Shown here: positions 36,521 to 44,631 of the stretch, one piece after another
Layout of the letters: every line of letters begins with the position of its first letter
Position numbering within the stretch: position 1 is the stretch's first letter
Origin: Aureococcus anophagefferens
Taxonomy: Eukaryota; Sar; Pelagophyceae; Pelagomonadales; Pelagomonadaceae
Reading direction: 5' to 3'
Length of the DNA: 64,000 nucleotides
NCBI RefSeq assembly: GCF_000186865.1
Contig: NW_008705565.1
Location: 1,103,083-1,167,082 of the forward strand
Made by a program: the position numbers and the translations under genes
Notes under the pieces: generated by a model
Database searches by the model: none
What the model was told of the DNA's origin: nothing
Seen by the model: only the letters and a program-made list of their open reading frames with translations

Positions 36521-37783
36521 TTAATCGCTTGGGGTGGGCGCTTCGCAGCCCAGGGCCTCGGCCGCCTGGGCCACCAGCTGCATGCACTCCTCGTAGTGGC
36601 CGTCCTCGCAGGGCGCGCGTCGCAGCGCGGCGGTGGACGCGCCGGCCTCGACGAGCTCGAACAGGAGCCGCGCGCGATAGCCCTCGTCCGTCCGCTCGTC
36701 CATCTCAATGCCAATGTTCGAGGCCATCATGAACTGCAGGAAGGTCGCGACCCCGTCGTAGCTGCTGTCTGGCGCTTCGATCGCGCTTTCCAAATCCACC
36801 GCGGGCAGGAGCGAGAGGATTTCGTCGATCGTAAGCGGATCGGTGTGGTAAGGTTCTGAGAGCACGAACCACAATGTGGCGGTGGGCGGCAAGTTCCGTT
36901 GCAGCACCCTCGACACGAAATTATTGTCTTCGTGAAAGCCAAAGCTATTGTCTTGGATGGTCGAATCAAGTTTTGCCAAATAGCATCCGACGAGATCCAG
37001 GTCTTCACTCTGCCGGAACGAAATAGACTTGAGCGTGGGTGAGAAGATCGAGCGCCCCCCCCCGAATCCTTCGATCTTGCATCCGCGTGCAAAGCGTAGC
37101 ATCAACGGTCGAAGCCGTTTCTTCGCCGCGTCGAACGCTTCTTCCGCGATCGGCCTGAGTAAACGTTTATTCTCCTCCGAAACAGGTACCTCATTATGCG
37201 AAGGCAGTAATGATTCTCCTGAAATTCCAACCAGCTGTTGCACGAAATTGACCATGGTCTGTTCCTTTGGTGCGAACGCGAAGGAGAGGTGAAGCTGTTC
37301 AAGCTTCGGTAGACAGGACGCGGCCCGCAGCACGCAGTCGACGCCCTGCTCGCTAAAGAGGCCGTCGACTTCCAGCTCTCGGATGTTTGGAAACGGACGA
37401 AAGTCGAGTCGCGTCGTATTCGGATCGAACACATCGAGAAACGTACGTTGGCCGCGGCGACAGTCTGTGCAGGCATATTTCCGATGGCCCATCCAATACG
37501 TAGTCTGCGTCTCTTCGAGCCCGATTAGCAGGTACGTGAGGCGTTGGACCTCCAGCCGGAGCGATTTGGAGACCCTTGCGAGAGTCACGAGGCAGCAGAG
37601 TTTCGTGTTCTCGATGTTCAAATCGCAAGAGTGGTCGTCATAACGCGATTCGGTCGCGCAGCAGTAGTAGGTCGCGACCGCGCGCAGCGCCGCGGCGCCG
37701 CGGGACGTCGCGCCCCCGGCTTCGGGAGACGGCGCCGCGCTGCTCGCACCGGCGTTCATGGGAGGTTGCCCGCTGCCCGCCAT
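36521..37783 (-). CDS. Unrecognised LRR/F-box-like protein with foreign-looking base composition
   Basis: The protein has 420 residues. The middle is clearly less GC-rich than every neighbour, and codons end often in A or T. The protein reads LEVQRLTYLLIGLEETQTTY, NIRELEVDGLFSEQGVDCVL, then LRAASCLPKLEQLHLSFAFA, a leucine-rich pattern as in F-box/LRR proteins, but without a certain F-box. A two-Cys turn (YACTDCRRGQ) may bind metal. Start ATG 37783 follows a GTG and CTG. The first ~35 codons and the last ~40 are GC-rich like the locality. It may be a recent arrival or a lineage-specific family member. Confidence 0.7.
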   Translation of the reverse strand: MAGSGQPPMNAGASSAAPSPEAGGATSRGAAALRAVATYYCCATESRYDDHSCDLNIENTKLCCLVTLARVSKSLRLEVQRLTYLLIGLEETQTTYWMGHRKYACTDCRRGQRTFLDVFDPNTTRLDFRPFPNIRELEVDGLFSEQGVDCVLRAASCLPKLEQLHLSFAFAPKEQTMVNFVQQLVGISGESLLPSHNEVPVSEENKRLLRPIAEEAFDAAKKRLRPLMLRFARGCKIEGFGGGRSIFSPTLKSISFRQSEDLDLVGCYLAKLDSTIQDNSFGFHEDNNFVSRVLQRNLPPTATLWFVLSEPYHTDPLTIDEILSLLPAVDLESAIEAPDSSYDGVATFLQFMMASNIGIEMDERTDEGYRARLLFELVEAGASTAALRRAPCEDGHYEECMQLVAQAAEALGCEAPTPSD

Positions 37784-37818
37784 CAGCACTCGGTTTAGGC
37801 CGCAGCAAGTTGACCAAG

Positions 37819-37848
37819 CAACAACTTAATTGAAGCTGATGATGATTT
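37819..37848 (-). promoter_or_regulatory. Shared upstream motif, copy 1
   Basis: The minus strand reads ATCATCAGCTTCAATTAAGT about 36-65 bp before the ATG at 37783. Nearly the same block lies at 38731-38760, 42-71 bp before the next minus-strand gene. Similar position and strand suggest a promoter element. Confidence 0.45.
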
Positions 37849-37866
37849 ACAAAGCAAAAAGAACCC

Positions 37867-38689
37867 CTAGCAGCCCGCGTCGGCCTCGCAGGAGCAGGCG
37901 CAGATGGAGCAGGCGCCGTCGTCGGCGCAGTAGCCCTCGTTGTCCTCGCCGGGCTGGTAGGTCTTGCAGTCGCCGTAGGACGACTCCCAGTCCGGGTCGT
38001 CGGTCAGCGTCGACGACGCGCAGGACTGGGCCTGGTCCATGCAGATGCCGCACTCGTGGGGGCACATGCCGTAGGCGTCGATGTAGTCGAAGGTGCCCCA
38101 GTTCGTGCACATGACGTCCGTGCACTCGTCGCGCGCGACGAGGTTGTTGCAGTCGCGGTTCGGCCCGACCTCCGGGAACTGCTCGTCGTACAGGTCGAAG
38201 TACTCCGTCAGGAGCCAGCAGCCCTTGTCGGACGACGAGATCAGGCCGTTGCCGGCCATGGCCGACATGGTGCTGTCCGTGTACTCGCAGGAGTAGCCCG
38301 CGTCGTCCCAGGAGTAGATCCGACCGGACTCGCGGTCAAGAGCACGAGGCCGTTGGCCGCCGTGTAGCCCATGATCGCGCCGTGAGGACGAAGGTGAACG
38401 GCATCCAGAAGCCCAGGACGGGGCCGAAGGTCTGGTAGTACGTGAGCTTCTGGCGCGGGCTCTTCGCCTCCGCCTTGGCGACGACGGTCTTGGCGGGGTC
38501 GGCCACCGGATCCTTGACCGCATCCGGCGCCGCGGGCGCCTCCTTCGTCGGCTCCGACGTCACCGGCGGCGCCTCGGTCGCGGAGGCCTCGGGCTCCGGC
38601 GGCGCCTCGTCGGCCACGGGCGTCGGCGCCGGCGGCGTCCGGGCGATGTCCAGCGGCGGGAGCACGCGCGGGCTGCGCATCGGCCCCAT
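37867..38689 (-). CDS. Single-pass membrane protein with Cys-rich C-terminal domain
   Basis: The N-terminal part is Pro/Ala/Glu-rich and disordered, then TYYQTFGPVLGFWMPFTFVL enters a membrane segment. After a break the frame continues SGRIYSWDDAGYSCEYTDST, DCNNLVARDECTDVMCTNWG and many Cys pairs to the end (CSICACSCEADAGC). The break fits a 52-bp GC-AG intron (38329-38380) or a 61-bp GT-AG intron (38329-38389), both keeping frame. However, the skipped bases would also encode a good hydrophobic stretch (IMGYTAANGLVLL) if two single-base errors are assumed. The Cys spacing resembles small ShK-like extracellular modules. Function unknown. Confidence 0.65.
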
Positions 38690-38730
38690 CTTCTGCCCTG
38701 TTAGCGCCGAGGAGCCAAAGGGGCCACCTT

Positions 38731-38760
38731 CAACGACTTATTGAAGCTGCTGATGATTAT
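38731..38760 (-). promoter_or_regulatory. Shared upstream motif, copy 2
   Basis: This copy reads ATCATCAGCAGCTTCAATAA on the minus strand, 42-71 bp before ATG 38689. It matches the copy at 37819-37848. An ATT/TTA microsatellite overlaps its outer edge. Confidence 0.45.
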
Positions 38761-39050
38761 TATTATTATGGGTGACTCCTAGATCAGCCCAGCCAACCCA
38801 AACCAAGTAGCAGGAGCGGTCCCCGGACGCCGGTTCCTGGCGGACTGAGCGTCACGATTAAGCTGGGAGGGCCCTAGGAGCAGATCAGAGTGAGACTGCG
38901 TTACGGGTATCCTAGGCGTATCCTGGCTCCTCTGCTCCCCCGCCGCGGCCGGAAAGGCGGAGCGGGGACTGCGAAGCCAGGCCGGGGAATGAGAGTGTGC
39001 ACGCCGCAGCGCGCAGGGAGGCGGGCGGGTGCCACGGCACCGCGCCGGGG
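38761..39050. other. Intergenic left of a broken introner
   Basis: No coding exon is recognised although one would be expected here for the downstream exon. Short complementary blocks occur (CTCCTAGATCA near 38777 and CTAGGAGCAGATCA near 38873). Sequence abruptly becomes introner-like at about 39051. Confidence 0.4.
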
Positions 39051-39211
39051 ATATGCGACCGTTTCGACGCGAGATCTTCTGCTGTGCTTCGAGAACTCGA
39101 CAAGAGCAATCGATTCGTCCAAAAATCAGCCGAATCGACGTCGATTTGGCCGAGATAGAGAGTTCTGAAGTTGGTTGGGATAACCCAGCTCACTGTTTGA
39201 TTTCCACACAG
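39051..39211 (+). mobile_element. Introner element copy 4, 5'-truncated
   Basis: From ATATGCGACCGTTTCGACGC onward it matches copy 2. The core is at 39115-39133, and it ends TTTCCACACAG directly before an open exon. The expected left inverted end and the first copy of an 8-bp target (GTTCGCGG) are not found upstream. Confidence 0.82.
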
Positions 39212-39572
39212 GTTCGCGGAATACTACCCGGGCACCGACGACCAGCTCCTCGAGCTCGACGCGCTGAGCGACAAGGAGTTCGCCCGGCTGTGGCACGCGA
39301 CCTTCGACGACGATGTGAGATACCAGACGTGCGCGCACAAGGAGTGCACGTTCATGAGCTGCAAACCTTTGAGTCCTAGAAATTTCCCCCACCACTACTT
39401 CGACGAGACCCGGGGCGAGCCGGTCCGCCGCCCTGGTGTGAAGAAGAACGCCCGGCCCTCCAAGCGCTGCCGCCGGGCCGCCGGACACAAGGACGCCGGG
39501 GCGGGCCACCGGCGCTGGCTCAAGATGGCGGACAAGTTGGACGTCCAGGAGGACGACGACGAAGACGACTAG
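39212..39572 (+). CDS. 3' exon of an unknown gene; 5' part missing
   Basis: After the introner CAG the frame reads FAEYYPGTDDQLLELDALSD, continues KEFARLWHATFDDDV, contains a Cys/His stretch (YQTCAHKECTFMSC), and ends in a basic then acidic tail (DKLDVQEDDDEDD). The exon begins in phase 2. No upstream exon was identified. Either the 5' exon is very short or diverged, or the locus was rearranged and this is a gene fragment. No domain assigned. Confidence 0.5.
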
Positions 39573-39659
39573 CTGCGCGCGCGTCGCATCAACCACGACC
39601 CCCCCCCGCCCTGTTGCGCGAGTTCCGTAAGTACACTCGCTAGAAGGCCGGCGCGCTCC

Positions 39660-39895
39660 GCGAGTCGCCCCGCGGGTGGCGGTGGCCCGGCGGAGGCCCT
39701 GGACCGCGAGGGACCCGCCGAAGGCGCCGAGGAGGAAGCCGGGGAGCATGGCGAGGGTGAGAATCGTCGCCCAGTCGCGGTCGGCGAGTACCACCCGCGC
39801 AGCCTCCAGCTCGACATCTTCTGCCGCGCCTTCTTCATCCCGATCACGGCCGTCCTCGTCTACGTCGCCATCGTCATGACCGACGCCAGCGATTA
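39660..39895 (+). other. Possible small membrane-protein exon
   Basis: An open plus frame carries an acidic linker (EGAEEEAGEHGEGE), then YHPRSLQLDIFCRAFFIPIT and AVLVYVAIVMTDASD before TAA, a believable C-terminal membrane anchor. A GTAAGT donor-like site at 39627 and a CCCAG at 39771-39775 suggest introns nearby. The minus strand also has a hydrophobic stretch here (TILTLAMLPGFLLGAFGG), so the coding strand is uncertain. Confidence 0.3.
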
Positions 39896-39916
39896 AGAGG
39901 CCGCGGGCGCGCGCGC

Positions 39917-41569
39917 CTATCGCTCGGGCAGGGTCCACGTGGTCTCGCCCGTGGGCGGGAAGAAGTAGTACGTGTGGCCGGAGCGGGCGTCGACGCGCGC
40001 GGCCCAGCCCGAGGACGACGAGGCCCAGCCCGGCGGCAGGTCCCACTGCGTCGCGCCCGTCGGCCGGTGCACGAAGTAGACGCGCGCCCGGTCGTCCGCG
40101 CACGAGATCCACTCCGGCCCCGCGGCGCCGGCCGGCGGCGGCGGCGGGGCGTCCTCGAGGGCCGTGCGCCCGAGGGCCACGGCGTTCTCGGCCATGAGGT
40201 CCCGGTCCGACGGCGGCCGCGCGGGGGGCGGCGCGCCGGGCGTCGCCGGCGACGGCGGCGACGCGGGCGACGACTCGCCCGCGGACGTGCTCGGCCGCGC
40301 GCCCGAGCTGCGGCTCCCGCTGCGCAGGCGCCGGCCCGGCGCGTCGTCGTCGTCGGCGTCGAAGTCGTCGCCCGCGCCGGGGCGGGCCGGCGGCGGCGCG
40401 GCGCCGCGGCGCGCCTCGGGCGACGCCGGCGGCGCGGCGGCGATGGCCTTCTCGATGGCGGCCATCCAGGCCCGGGCCTCGTTGGCGCTCGACGCCTTGA
40501 GCCGGAGCTTGCCCTTGGAGCCGTCGAAGTTGGCGCAGCGCTCGACCTTGAAGGCCGTCGCGTCCGCGCCGGGCCGGATGCCCGAGTCGGCCGTGAGCCG
40601 CGTCGCGTTCGTGAGCTCGCCGTGGACCTCGGCCTTGGCCCAGGCGGCGGCGTCGGCCTTGGCCGCCGCGGGCGACGCCTGGACGCCGGGCCGGTCGCCG
40701 ACGGGCTTGAACCAGGCGACGACGTCGCCCCGGAGCACGAAGTGGCGCCGCTTCCATTTCGACACCTTCCGCGACGTCACGAGGCCGGACACGGGCAGCT
40801 TCTCGAGGGCGCCGCTCCGCGCCGGCGCGGTCGCGCCCCAGCCGTGGGGGGCCAGCTTCAGGCCCTTGGCCAAACCGTCGTGGCCGCAGGGGGGCCGCGG
40901 GTCCACGGCCCCGCGCACGTAGCGCGCCGCGGGCCCGTCGCCGGCCGCGCGCTCGAGCGCGGCCCGGAGGTCGGCGACGGCCTCCTTGCGCACGGCGTTG
41001 AAGTCCATGTAGGACGCCCGCTTCGAGTCGAAGGACCGGTCGAGCAACCGGAAGCCCACCGCGTAGGCCGCGTCCCACGCGGCGCCGTCGCCCGCGAGGA
41101 GCGGCCAGAAGCTCAGCTCGGGCCGCGCCGCGGGCTTGGGCGCGCCGCCGGGGCCCCGCAGGCCCGCGAACTCGCAGAGCGCGAGCGTCACGTTGATGCC
41201 CGCGCAGGCGAAGGGGTAGAAGCCCGGCTGCTCGGGGTCGAACGCCGCCGCCGCGGGCCGCCGGCTCGCCATGATGGGCCGCGCGAAGAAGGGGGACCGC
41301 TCGAGGAACGCCACGAGGTTCGCCAGGCCCAGGACGCCGCCGCCCCGCAGGTCCGAGATGGGATCCTCCTGCTGGAACCCGAACTGGGTCCAGGCCTCCC
41401 CGGTCCGCTCGAAGGGCACGGCCTCGTCGCCCTGGGCCGCGACCCAGAGCCGCTTGAGCAGCGGCAGGTCCGACGCCTCGTCGAAGCTCCGGTTCAGCTC
41501 GCCCTCGACGGCCGCGAGCACGCGCGCCTCGTCGGCGCTCGCCTCGCGCGGGGCGCCGCGGCCGCCCAT
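39917..41569 (-). CDS. ELMO - PH - WW - WW protein
   Basis: The 550-residue, single-exon protein has three module types in order. An ELMO/CED-12 domain comes first (LPLLKRLWVAAQGDEAVPFE, FGFQQEDPISDLRGGGVLGL, then a conserved INVTLALCEF), at about residues 35-210. A PH domain spans ~255-365 (VSKWKRRHFVLRGDVVAWFK, closing helix SANEARAWMAAIEKAI). Two WW domains lie at the end (WISCADDRARVYFVHRPTGA..W and WAARVDARSGHTYYFFPPTG..TW). ELMO domains act as GAPs or GEF partners for Arf/Rac-type GTPases, and WW domains bind Pro-rich ligands. Likely a cytoskeletal or trafficking regulator. The ELMO plus twin-WW order is uncommon. Confidence 0.88.
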   Translation of the reverse strand: MGGRGAPREASADEARVLAAVEGELNRSFDEASDLPLLKRLWVAAQGDEAVPFERTGEAWTQFGFQQEDPISDLRGGGVLGLANLVAFLERSPFFARPIMASRRPAAAAFDPEQPGFYPFACAGINVTLALCEFAGLRGPGGAPKPAARPELSFWPLLAGDGAAWDAAYAVGFRLLDRSFDSKRASYMDFNAVRKEAVADLRAALERAAGDGPAARYVRGAVDPRPPCGHDGLAKGLKLAPHGWGATAPARSGALEKLPVSGLVTSRKVSKWKRRHFVLRGDVVAWFKPVGDRPGVQASPAAAKADAAAWAKAEVHGELTNATRLTADSGIRPGADATAFKVERCANFDGSKGKLRLKASSANEARAWMAAIEKAIAAAPPASPEARRGAAPPPARPGAGDDFDADDDDAPGRRLRSGSRSSGARPSTSAGESSPASPPSPATPGAPPPARPPSDRDLMAENAVALGRTALEDAPPPPPAGAAGPEWISCADDRARVYFVHRPTGATQWDLPPGWASSSSGWAARVDARSGHTYYFFPPTGETTWTLPER

Positions 41570-41651
41570 GGTCGCAGTGCGCAACAGCGTGAAAGCGGGC
41601 AGCCTTTTTTGGGGGGTTCAATCGCAAGTTCAAGCAAATGCTTCGGACGCG

Positions 41652-42725
41652 ATGGGCGGCTTCCTGAACGGGCAGTTACTCCTCGCCGCCGCGGCGGCCG
41701 CCGATACGCCGCTCCACGAGATAACGTTCCCCGTGCGCGACTTCCAGAATCTCCACGCTCCGGCGCAAGAACGCAAGCAGCCCGCCCACCCGCACACCAA
41801 GCTCAAGTTCCTGCAGCGCGACGGCCGCGTCTTTGCCATCGCGTCTCCGACACGAATGACACCCATCCGTGTAGCATTCCCAAGAACGCCGGCGCGACGG
41901 TGGAGCACTTCTTCCCGCGGTACCACCCGAACGCGAAGTTCGCCAAGTGCGAGACGGCCAAGTGGCACTGCCCGCCGCGCTACATGGAGCCGAACAGGTA
42001 CCCGGCAGCGTCCTGCGGCCGTGACGATCTTCGAGAGCGTTTGACCGGGATAACGACGAGAGATCGTCACCGACGCACTCGGTAGGTACCCGGCGAACGA
42101 CACGTTCTGCGTCGTTCGCGACCCCGTGGACCGGTTCCTCTCCGAGTACAAGATGATCCACCGCGCGTCGCGCCTCGACAGCGCCGCGGACATGGCGCAC
42201 ATGAACGACATGATGCTGCGCACGTCGCGGAACATGGCGCGCGCCTTCGACGCGGACCCGGACTTCGCGGCCGTCAAGGACTGCCACATGATCCCGCAGC
42301 GGCTCTACGTCTGGGACGCGGCGGGCGCGTGCACCTGCGGCCACGTGCTCCGCTTCGCCAGCGTCCAGGACGACTTCGACGCGCTCATGGCCGCCTACGA
42401 CCTGCCCTACCGCCTCGAGAGCACGAAGCCGACGACGCACCACGAGCCCACGCCCGTGACCGTCGCGAACATCTCGCGGGATGTCACGCGGCTCCTGAGG
42501 CACGCGTACGCCGACGACTACCGCCTCCTCTTCGACGCGCCCTGCGCGCTCGACTCGACGCGCTGCCGGCCCCTGGGCGCGGCCTGCCAGCCGTCCCCGA
42601 AGAAGCCGCCGGCGCCGGCGTCGGAGCCGCCCTGCGTGGCCTTCGCCTGCGAGGACCAGACGCAAAGCATGCCGAAGTGCAAGCGGCGGGTGAAGGTCCC
42701 CTGCACCAACGAGACGCGACCGTAG
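41652..42725 (+). CDS. Carbohydrate sulfotransferase (PAPS-dependent), three exons
   Basis: The exons are 41652-41812, 41875-41997 and 42086-42725 (307 residues). A hydrophobic start (LNGQLLLAAAAAAD) suggests secretion or Golgi anchoring. The 5'-phosphosulfate loop is formed across intron 1 (KLKFL joined to IPKNAGATVEHFF), and the 3'-phosphate motif follows intron 2 (FCVVRDPVDRFLSEY). A conserved HMIPQRLYVWDA segment and Cys-rich tail end it. Intron 1 is a 62-bp GC-AG intron; intron 2 is an 88-bp introner. The family sulfates sugars of glycans or polysaccharides in the Golgi. It ends 4 bp from the convergent glycosyltransferase-like gene. Confidence 0.85.
41998..42085 (+). mobile_element. Short introner (88 bp), second family
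   Basis: The target copies GTACCCGG are perfect (41998-42005 and 42086-42093; ninth base C also shared). The element has ~25-bp inverted ends with mismatches, sharing an exact GTGACGATCT block 15 nt in from each end, and terminates in TAG. It is unlike the ~200-bp family. It splices GT-AG in phase 2. Confidence 0.88.
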
Positions 42726-42729
42726 TAGG

Positions 42730-43686
42730 TTAGCCCGGCTTCGGGGGCGGCGTCGTCGTGTAGGGCGTCGCGCCGGCGCAGCGCACGGACGTGAGCCCCA
42801 CATGCGCGGCGGCCGCGTCCGCGGACCGCGGCCAGACGAGCGATCGGCCGCCGCCGCGCGCTAGAAGCGTCTCGCAGAGGCGGTGCTCCGCGCGGTCCTC
42901 GCCCGCGAAGACCTGGAGCGGCGCCGCGTGGCCGTCCATGGCGTCGAGGACCCGCTTCGTCGTCAGGAACGCCCAGTCGGAGAGGATTCCGCGGCCCTCG
43001 GGGTGGCAGCACGTCGCCGTCTCGTAGTCCACGCCTCCGGGCGACGTCCGTCGATCCAAGCACCGCGGGGGGATGAGCTTCGTCTTCCCCGTGGGCAGGA
43101 TGCAGACGCCGCCGGGCACGTCCGGGAGCAACCGCGCGCAGTCCGTGAGGAAGACGCCGAGCGCGCCCCGGTCCGCGACGGTCGTGTCCGTGCGCCAGCG
43201 GACGACGAGCGCGTCGCCCGGCGCCTCCGGGAGGCCCGCGCCCCGCAGGAGCGCGTCGGCGCGCCGGTTCAGGTTGTAGATGTGGAAGAGCTGCCCGACG
43301 AACGCCGACGCGCGCGTCCGCTCCGGCGAGTGCGGCGGCTCCCGCGACACCAGGCGCTGCAGCGGCCCGTCGACGTCGTCCATCGTGAAATTCGACAGGC
43401 CCGCGGCGAAGAACGGCCGCGGGACGGCGATGTCGGAGCCGTCGCAGCTCGATCTCGCCCAGGTGTGCAGGAGCGGCACGACGTAGCGCCCGCCGGCCCA
43501 GGCCGCGTCCTCGCAGAAGAGCCGCGCGAGGTCGTCGACCTCCGCCGCCAGCGTTCGCGCGGCGCCGACGACGTAGACGAGCACGCCGGGCGTACGGTTG
43601 CCGCCCGGCGGCGCGCACGTCGCCGCGGCGGCCGCCGCGAGGGCCGCCGAGGCGACGAGGCGCATCATCGAGACATGTGAGAGCAT
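42730..43686 (-). CDS. Secreted glycosyltransferase-like protein
   Basis: The 318-residue protein has a signal peptide after the second Met ([18 protein letters not shown]). It has GVLVYVVGAARTLAAEVDDL at the N-terminal edge, then FHIYNLNRRADALLRG, the acidic DALVVRWRTDTTVADRG and GILSDWAFLTTKRVLDAMDG. The R.RTDT and SDW pair recall WavE/DUF-type glycosyltransferases, with even Cys number typical of secreted enzymes. Substrate unknown. Its convergent partner is a sulfotransferase, so both may act on the same secreted polysaccharide (inference). Confidence 0.65.
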   Translation of the reverse strand: MLSHVSMMRLVASAALAAAAAATCAPPGGNRTPGVLVYVVGAARTLAAEVDDLARLFCEDAAWAGGRYVVPLLHTWARSSCDGSDIAVPRPFFAAGLSNFTMDDVDGPLQRLVSREPPHSPERTRASAFVGQLFHIYNLNRRADALLRGAGLPEAPGDALVVRWRTDTTVADRGALGVFLTDCARLLPDVPGGVCILPTGKTKLIPPRCLDRRTSPGGVDYETATCCHPEGRGILSDWAFLTTKRVLDAMDGHAAPLQVFAGEDRAEHRLCETLLARGGGRSLVWPRSADAAAAHVGLTSVRCAGATPYTTTPPPKPG

Positions 43687-44631
43687 CTAAATGAGCAGCC
43701 CATCGGGTTTGATCTCGCCAGCAACACCACCGGCTACGGCTGCGAATGAGCCGTCGTTGAACAAGCACATCTATGAAGCAATGATGCAGTAATCCGTAGC
43801 TAAGAGACGGTGTATCGTGCGAGCATTTCAGCGGCCGATGATGGAATCTCCACCTTAGAGGACCCCGCGCTCCTCGAATATGCAGCGACGTGCAACGATC
43901 CCAGTGGATTTGAGGTCCGCAAACATGTGGGTGAGGCACATGAAAAGACGCGACATCCGGACGATTGCGAGGCGACGCAAACGGGCAGCCCCAGGGGGTG
44001 GAATGGGGCGGGGCAGCTTCCCCCGACCCGATTTTCGTTCCCCTTCGAGTCACAGAGCGTCGGGAATCGTTCGTTATGAGGGCGATCAGATGCCCTCGCG
44101 GCAGCTCTTCGGCTCGAGCGGATTTGATCGAGATCACCTGACCGCCTCCGGGAGGCGCGCGGCGCCGCCGGCGACACGGTGCTCACCGCGCAATGCATGA
44201 GGCGTTCGGTGCGTTAGGACCGAGACAGTGCCCTCGGGAACATCATTCCAGGGGGTGTCTCTTCGAAGTCTAACGCACAGCTCGACCCCTGGAACTAAGT
44301 TGGGCCCCTCGTCGGTCGCCCCCCACCGTTAATGGCCGTTCTCGTCATCCACGGGCTGTCCCGACGCGAACTAAGTTGCTCGCCTTCGACCGATGGTCTT
44401 TCCCGAGCGACTCGCAGCCGGGCCCGAGGCGCGGCAAGGTCCACAGACCGAGCGCCGCGCCAAGTCCTGGAACCGCTGCATCGCGCGTCCGAGCCCGGAG
44501 CGAGGCGATGCCGTGACGTAAAAACTTCACGGCTTCGCTGCTCTTTGAACCGGTCAACTTTAGCTTAGCCGGCAGTGACGCAGCAGCAACGGCAGTGCAT
44601 CTTTGCTTCAACCAAAATTAGACATTAGATA
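43687..44631. other. Noncoding ~0.95 kb, moderate GC, with inverted repeats
   Basis: No convincing ORF on either strand. Inverted repeat GTGCGTTAG / CTAACGCAC lies at about 44208-44278, and GAACTAAGTTG is repeated directly at about 44297 and 44367. The composition is AT-richer than the flanks. It could hold a regulatory region, an ncRNA or decayed element; none is recognised. Confidence 0.45.

Noticed and set aside
38050..38330. Cys-rich tail read as a toxin-like (ShK) peptide
   Set aside because: It is a domain of a larger membrane protein with only loose Cys spacing; ShK-like modules are common in non-toxin proteins.
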